Source: an uncultured Myxococcales bacterium
Lineage (GTDB): Bacteria > Myxococcota_A > UBA9042
Length of the DNA: 6,608 nucleotides
Assembly (NCBI GenBank): GCA_937915965.1
Contig: CALGHC010000413.1
Coordinates: 1-6,608 of the forward strand
Reading direction: 5' to 3'
Shown here: piece after piece, positions 5,031 to 6,608 of the stretch
How positions within the stretch are numbered: position 1 is the stretch's first letter
Layout of the letters: every line of letters begins with the position of its first letter
The notes under the pieces: model-generated
What the model was told of the DNA's origin: nothing
Seen by the model: only the letters and a program-made list of their open reading frames with translations
Database searches by the model: none
Translations under genes and position numbers: made by a program

Positions 5031-6143
5031 ATGAGCGCGACGTCTTCCCACAATCTGTGTCGGACCCCTCTGCACGACGCCCACGTCGAGGCGGGCGGCC
5101 AGATGGTCGACTTCGCCGGCTGGCAGATGCCCATTCAATACGCGGGCCACGGGCTCCTCGCCGAGCACCACGCTACCCGCCGCGCCGCCGGACTCTTCGA
5201 CGTCAGCCACATGGGCGAGATCCTCGTCGAGGGACCGCACGCAGTCGAGGAGCTCGACCGCCTCTTGACCAACCGCGTCGGCCAGATCGCAGTGGGTCAA
5301 GCCGCCTACTCGCTGCTCTGCCACGAGGATGGCGGCACCGTCGACGACCTCTACGTCTATCGCCTTGGCGAGGAGCGATTCCTGGTCGTGGTCAACGCCG
5401 CCAACCGCGCCAAGGACTTCGACCACATGCGGCGCCATGCCCGCGAGGCTGACTGCTTCACCGACCGCTCCGACGACTTCGCCATGCTAGCGCTGCAAGG
5501 ACCGGCCGCCCGCGCCATCCTCGCCGACGTCGCGCCGGGCGAGGCGCTCGATCTGGCCCGAAACTACATCCGTGTGCACAACTTTCGCGGCGCCGACCTG
5601 CTCGTTGCGACCACCGGCTACACCGGCGAGCGCGGCTTTGAGATCTACACCCCGCCTGAGATCGCGGTCGACCTGTGGCGTGCGCTGAGCGACGCCGGCA
5701 GGGATGTCGGCTTGGTGCCGGTCGGTCTCGGAGCCCGCGACACGCTGCGGCTCGAGATGGGCTTCGCCCTGTACGGCCACGAGCTGCGCGACGACATCAA
5801 CGGCTACGAGGCCGGCCTGGGCTGGGTGATCAAACTGGCCAAGGGCGATTTCGTCGGCCGCGAAGCGCTCGCAGCAGTGAAACAGGCGGGCCCGCGCCGC
5901 AAGCTGGTCGGCCTCGAGATGGTCGACCGCGGCATCGCCCGCGACGGCTACCCGATCCTCAGCGACGGCGCCGTCATCGGCGCTGTCACCAGTGGAACCC
6001 GTTCGCCAACGGGCGAGAAGTCGATCGCCATGGCCCTGATCGACGCCAGCGTGGCGGCGACGGCCAGCGAGGTCGATGTCGAGATTCATGGACGGCCGCG
6101 GCGCGCCAAGGTAGTGCGTATGCCGTTCGTAACGAGGTCGTAG
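5031..6143 (+). CDS. gcvT: Glycine cleavage system T protein (aminomethyltransferase)
   Basis: GcvT takes the aminomethyl group from the lipoyl arm of GcvH, transfers the carbon to tetrahydrofolate as 5,10-methylene-THF and releases ammonia. At 370 aa it has the family's normal length. The N-terminus is canonical: TPLHDAHVEAGGQMVDFAGWQMP (12-34), then FDVSHMGEI (56-64). DDLYVY (105-110) carries the conserved catalytic aspartate. LQGPAA (155-160), TTGYTGERGFEIY (194-206) and GLGARDTLRLEMGFALYGHEL (232-252) are further family blocks. SGTRSPTGEKSIAMALI (321-337) ends the barrel-domain region. The ATG at 5031 is supported by the short distance to the conserved TPLHDAH. Its ribosome site is weak (AGG at 5023-5025), so translation may be coupled to folD, which ends 10 bases earlier. 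Its product is the direct FolD substrate. Confidence 0.97.
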   Translation: MSATSSHNLCRTPLHDAHVEAGGQMVDFAGWQMPIQYAGHGLLAEHHATRRAAGLFDVSHMGEILVEGPHAVEELDRLLTNRVGQIAVGQAAYSLLCHEDGGTVDDLYVYRLGEERFLVVVNAANRAKDFDHMRRHAREADCFTDRSDDFAMLALQGPAARAILADVAPGEALDLARNYIRVHNFRGADLLVATTGYTGERGFEIYTPPEIAVDLWRALSDAGRDVGLVPVGLGARDTLRLEMGFALYGHELRDDINGYEAGLGWVIKLAKGDFVGREALAAVKQAGPRRKLVGLEMVDRGIARDGYPILSDGAVIGAVTSGTRSPTGEKSIAMALIDASVAATASEVDVEIHGRPRRAKVVRMPFVTRS

Positions 6144-6149
6144 TGCCCC

Positions 6150-6176
6150 TCGCGGGCGCGATGGATGCACCCGCGA
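6150..6176 (+). repeat. Hairpin between gcvT and gcvH
   Basis: TCGCGGG (6150-6156) pairs perfectly with CCCGCGA (6170-6176). Two further inner pairs follow one mismatch and leave a 7-base loop. It lies in the 57-base gap after the gcvT stop and ends 14 bases before the gcvH ribosome site. There is no T-run, so it is unlikely to be a strong terminator. It could stabilise an mRNA end or tune gcvH expression relative to gcvT. Confidence 0.45.
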
Positions 6177-6190
6177 TGATGGCCCTGCCC

Positions 6191-6195
6191 AGGAG
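6191..6195 (+). promoter_or_regulatory. Ribosome binding site of gcvH
   Basis: AGGAG lies 5 bases before the ATG at 6201. It is much stronger than the site of gcvT, which would allow higher synthesis of the H protein from a shared message. Confidence 0.65.
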
Positions 6196-6200
6196 AAGCA

Positions 6201-6602
6201 ATGAACGTCCCCACAGAGTTGCTGTACACTGAAGAGCACGAGTGGGCGCGGCTCGACGACGACGGCACCGTGGTCGTCGGCGTGACCGATTTCGCCTCGC
6301 AGCAGCTTGGCGATGTCGTCTACGTCGAGCTGCCCGCGATCGATGCCGAGGTCGTGAAGGGTGAGGCGTTCGGCCAGGTCGAGTCGACCAAGTCGGTGAG
6401 CGACATCTGCGCGCCGGTCACCGGCACGATTGTCGAGATCAACGCCGCGCTCGAAGACAGCCCCGAGATGATCAACGGCGCGCCGTACGAGGCCGGATGG
6501 ATGGTGCGGATCCGACCCGAGTCGGATCCGCGCGCCGAGCTCGCCGATATGCTTCACCCCGACGAATACACCGATCACATCGCCAATGAGGACGCAGACT
6601 AG
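6201..6602 (+). CDS. gcvH: Glycine cleavage system H protein (lipoyl carrier)
   Basis: GcvH is the small lipoylated shuttle of the glycine cleavage complex. Its swinging lipoyl arm carries the aminomethyl group from the P protein to GcvT and is reoxidised by the L protein. At 133 aa it matches the usual 125-130 plus a short acidic tail. YTEEHEWARLDDDG (9-22) is the canonical N-terminal block. GVTDFASQQLGDVVYVELP (27-45) follows. The lipoylation site is K64 in VESTKSVSDI (60-69). The glycine turn PVTG and the conserved ENSP-like EDSPEMIN come next, then GWMVRI near the end. The gene lies 57 bases after gcvT and complete within the window, with its TAG at 6600-6602. gcvP genes would be expected next, but only six bases remain. 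Confidence 0.97.
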   Translation: MNVPTELLYTEEHEWARLDDDGTVVVGVTDFASQQLGDVVYVELPAIDAEVVKGEAFGQVESTKSVSDICAPVTGTIVEINAALEDSPEMINGAPYEAGWMVRIRPESDPRAELADMLHPDEYTDHIANEDAD

Positions 6603-6608
6603 TCGACC

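Noticed and set aside
5487..6578. Long minus-strand open frame opposite gcvT and gcvH
   Set aside because: It is antisense to two unmistakable genes, and its translation is an Asp/Val/Ala/Arg-rich product with no recognisable domain. This is usual in GC-rich DNA with codon bias on the other strand.

Overview
The window is GC-rich bacterial chromosome with a strong G/C bias at third codon positions. It carries six substantial genes and several kinds of short repeat. The protein families (12-TM MFS carrier, REP-associated tyrosine transposase, class I methyltransferase, FolD, GcvT, GcvH) are widespread. The GC-rich style, the long-tailed RAYT and the short dispersed repeats suggest a myxobacteria-like or former deltaproteobacterial lineage. 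This placement is an inference, since there is no rRNA or other marker gene to test it.

Left part (1-1807): about 490 bases with no convincing complete gene. They hold a 21-bp periodic motif at the left edge and two copies (R1, R2) of a short dispersed repeat. A plus-strand MFS exporter-like gene (495-1796) follows. Its last codons are a third copy (R3) of the same repeat, read in frame as NEVPAESLE. A perfect 12-bp palindrome covers the end of its stop codon.

Middle part (1808-3901, minus strand): two tandem GC hairpins lie between the convergent MFS and RAYT genes. Next come a 322-aa RAYT (HUH/Y1 transposase), an 8-bp tandem array fused to a fourth, inverted copy (R4) of the repeat, and a SAM-dependent methyltransferase. 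The RAYT gene is therefore bracketed by inverted copies of one short repeat, a layout reminiscent of a REP/RAYT unit. This is the most interesting observation in the window.

Right part (3902-6608, plus strand): a divergent promoter region leads into folD, gcvT and gcvH. These three closely spaced genes belong to one-carbon metabolism. GcvT and GcvH are the T and H proteins of the glycine cleavage system. They release glycine carbon as 5,10-methylene-tetrahydrofolate, which FolD then oxidises to 5,10-methenyl- and 10-formyl-tetrahydrofolate. The P protein genes are not in view; downstream of 6608 is the obvious place to look.

No tRNA, rRNA, CRISPR array, riboswitch or unknown multi-gene system was seen. 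The novelty lies in the repeat family and its relation to the RAYT and to gene 3' ends.
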